Positions 62,329 through 64,000 of a stretch of 64,000 nucleotides of DNA are shown here, piece by piece. The notes beneath the pieces are model-generated. The model worked only from the letters and a program-made list of their open reading frames with translations, searched no databases and was not told the DNA's origin. The translations under genes and the position numbers were made by a program. Numbering within the stretch: position 1 is the stretch's first letter; the number at the start of each line of letters is the position of its first letter. Source of the DNA: Alsobacter sp045348435 (GTDB taxonomy: Bacteria; Pseudomonadota; Alphaproteobacteria; Rhizobiales; Beijerinckiaceae); contig NZ_CP157484.1 in assembly GCF_045348435.1 (NCBI RefSeq), forward strand, positions 1,674,001 through 1,738,000, read 5' to 3'.

Positions 62329-62829
62329 ATGCAGCGCCCTTTGCACCAGACGAAAGGCAGCCCCGTGTCCGTCGCCGTCAACCCAGCCGCCCCGCATGAC
62401 CTGCCGGTCTTCATCACGGGTCCGGGAGACACCGACCTGCTCATGGTGGGAACCGGGATCTTCCTTCTCTTCGCCGTGCTTGGGGTCGGGCTGCTGTTCC
62501 TGCGCATCCACACGCTGCCGGAGCGCATGGCTCACAAGTCGCAGAAGCTGCAATTTGAGATCGTGGCCGTGCTGGGCCTCCTCGCGCTGTTCACGCACGA
62601 GCACATCTTCTGGGTGGCGGGGCTCCTGCTGGCCCTGGTCGACCTTCCCGACTGGGGGTCGCCGCTTCGCCGGATGGCCGGTTCGCTGGAGAAGATGGCC
62701 GGGATCGCTCCGGATGCCGGGGCGGACGCCGCCGACGCCGTCGAGCGCAAGGGCGTGCCGGAGATCCCCGCTCCCGTCGACGACCGGGAGCGGGTCGCGG
62801 AGCGCCCCCTCAAGCCTGCGGAGGGCTGA
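62329..62829 (+). CDS. Small inner membrane protein, possibly DUF3302/YiaW-like
   Basis: The 166-residue protein has two hydrophobic segments: MVGTGIFLLFAVLGVGLLFL, then, after a short loop with LPERMAHKSQ, IVAVLGLLALFTHEHIFWV. The pattern (helix, Pro-x-x-x-Ala-x-Lys loop, LFTxH, Trp) recalls E. coli YiaW (DUF3302), whose gene also adjoins an HlyD-type gene (yiaV). This is a resemblance from memory only. The C-terminal 55 residues are charged and proline-rich. The next gene starts 3 bp after the stop, so the two form a unit. Confidence 0.6.
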   Translation: MQRPLHQTKGSPVSVAVNPAAPHDLPVFITGPGDTDLLMVGTGIFLLFAVLGVGLLFLRIHTLPERMAHKSQKLQFEIVAVLGLLALFTHEHIFWVAGLLLALVDLPDWGSPLRRMAGSLEKMAGIAPDAGADAADAVERKGVPEIPAPVDDRERVAERPLKPAEG

Positions 62830-62832
62830 GAC

Positions 62833-64000
62833 ATGCTCGAACTCATTCTGTGTTCGCTGCTGACCATCCTCCCGGACTACCTGTACAGGCGGTTCGCGCA
62901 GGGCAAGCGGCTCGGCAAGGAGATCAATCTCTTCTCCGTCTGGTTCGAGCTGCGCTGGGGACTCGTCGGCTGCCTGATGCTGACGATCGCGCTGATCACG
63001 ACCGTCTTCTACAACCATCCGGCCACCACCAACGTGACCGCCTTCTTCCGCACCGTGCCGATCGTGCCTGAGGCCAACGGGCGCGTGGCGGAGATCTTCA
63101 TCAGGGGCAGCGAGGAGGTGGCGAAGGGCGCGCCCATCTTCCGGCTCGACAACTCCCGCCAGCAAGCCGAGGCGGAGACGGCGCGGCGCAAGGTGGCCGA
63201 GATCGACGCCCAGTTCGTGATGGCGCAGGCGGACCTGGCCGCAGCGGAAGGCCAGATCACGCAGGCGCAGGGCGCCTATGACCAGGCCCTCGACGAATTG
63301 CGCACCAAGCAGGAGCTCAACCGCCGCAACGCGGACATCGTGGCGCGGCGCGAGATCGAGAAGCTGCAAACCCTGGTCGATACCCGCCAGGGCGGGGTGG
63401 ATGCGGCCCAGGCGGCCAAGAAGGCCGTCGAGACGCGCGTCTCCACGCTCCTGCCGGCCCAGAAGGCGAGCGCCGAGGCGGCGCTGGCCCAGGCGGAGGT
63501 GGAGCTGAGCAAGACGGTGATCCGCGCCGGCGTCAGCGGCCGCGTCGAGCAGTTCGCGCTGCAGGTGGGCGATATCGTCAACCCGTTCATGCGCCCCGCC
63601 GGCGTGCTCATCCCGGAAGGCGCGGGCCGCCGCGCGCTCTATGCGGGCTTCGGCCAGATCGAGGCCCAGGTGATCCGGCCCGGCATGGTGGCCGAGGCGT
63701 CCTGCATCTCCAAGCCCTGGACCATCATCCCGATGGTGGTCACCGACGTGCAGGACTATATCGCCGCCGGCCAGTTCCGCGGCGGGGAGCAGCTCATCGA
63801 CGCCCAGCAGGTCGCCAAGCCGGGGACCATGCTGGTGCGCCTCGATCCGCTGTTCGAGAACGGCCTTGAGGACGTCACGCCGGGCAGCAGCTGCGTGGCG
63901 AACGCCTATACGAGCCACCACGAGGAGCTGAAGAACGGCGAGCTGAGCTCGTTCCAGCGGTTCGTTCTGCACGGCGTGGACGCCGTCGGGCTCGTCCATG
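62833..64000 (+). CDS. HlyD/EmrA-family membrane fusion protein (3' end outside window)
   Basis: At least 389 residues of a periplasmic adaptor for an exporter. A membrane helix at about residues 45-65 (LVGCLMLTIALITTVFY) is followed by the biotinyl-lipoyl half-motif TVPIVPEANGRVAEIFIRGS. A long coiled-coil hairpin runs through the Ala/Gln/Glu-rich region about 110-235. The second lipoyl half is VIRAGVSGRVEQFALQVGD, and the beta-barrel domain begins after it. No stop occurs before 64000, so the C-terminus is missing. With the preceding small protein it resembles yiaWV-type units of unknown substrate; no transporter gene is visible before the window ends. Confidence 0.85.
   Translation, partial: MLELILCSLLTILPDYLYRRFAQGKRLGKEINLFSVWFELRWGLVGCLMLTIALITTVFYNHPATTNVTAFFRTVPIVPEANGRVAEIFIRGSEEVAKGAPIFRLDNSRQQAEAETARRKVAEIDAQFVMAQADLAAAEGQITQAQGAYDQALDELRTKQELNRRNADIVARREIEKLQTLVDTRQGGVDAAQAAKKAVETRVSTLLPAQKASAEAALAQAEVELSKTVIRAGVSGRVEQFALQVGDIVNPFMRPAGVLIPEGAGRRALYAGFGQIEAQVIRPGMVAEASCISKPWTIIPMVVTDVQDYIAAGQFRGGEQLIDAQQVAKPGTMLVRLDPLFENGLEDVTPGSSCVANAYTSHHEELKNGELSSFQRFVLHGVDAVGLVH

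Noticed and set aside
62149..63999. 616-codon minus-strand open frame
   Set aside because: Antisense to the HlyD-type gene and its small partner; composition typical of shadow frames.

Overview
The window reads as chromosomal DNA of a high-GC alphaproteobacterium, most likely of the order Hyphomicrobiales (Rhizobiales). Evidence: very GC-rich third codon positions, the block rpsB-tsf-pyrH-frr-uppS-cdsA-dxr-rseP-bamA-lpxD-fabZ-lpxA-lpxI-lpxB in alphaproteobacterial order, LpxI rather than LpxH, an HWE-type histidine kinase, a long S2 C-terminal tail, and many ABC importers. I cannot name the genus. No tRNA, rRNA, CRISPR array, prophage or insertion sequence was seen.

Layout. 1-1063: 5' part of recG (minus strand). 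1226-9599: a minus-strand dipeptide/oligopeptide ABC operon (two ATPases, binding protein, two permeases) ending in a gamma-glutamyltransferase-like enzyme and a DUF1028 protein; it looks like uptake plus cleavage of gamma-glutamyl peptides. 9768-14627: small genes and singletons, including a Pycsar-effector-like (PycTM) membrane protein without a cyclase beside it, a DHA2 exporter, a histone-deacetylase-fold deacetylase and an L,D-transpeptidase lipoprotein. 14863-17438: class III aminotransferase and a Tim44-domain protein.

17665-32402 is the core block: translation factors (S2, EF-Ts, RRF), UMP kinase, isoprenoid and phospholipid enzymes, RseP, BamA and the lipid A genes, all on the plus strand and often overlapping. 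Its last stop codon shares a CTAG with the convergent stop of the next operon.

32399-38626 (minus): a second Opp/Dpp-type importer operon ending in an Asp/Glu/hydantoin-racemase-fold protein that lacks both catalytic cysteines. 38794-48015: an opine-like catabolic locus. A Pot-type importer, a three-part HcnABC/Oox-like flavin/iron-sulfur dehydrogenase, an extra DAO-family flavoprotein and RidA are on the minus strand, divergent from an OccR/NocR-like LysR regulator.

48052-50804: HWE kinase, a small membrane protein and an aldo/keto reductase. 50814-60416: a LacI regulator and a divergent sugar operon (CUT1 ABC importer, two sugar isomerase/epimerase-fold proteins and two Gfo/Idh/MocA oxidoreductases), with a perfect 14-bp palindromic operator between them. 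This gene set resembles 3-keto-glycoside pathways. 60543-64000: an MFS transporter, a possible small secreted protein, and a two-gene HlyD/EmrA-type unit cut by the window end.

The most interesting items are the orphan PycTM-like protein, the cysteine-less racemase homologue, the opine-like locus and the LacI-controlled glycoside module.
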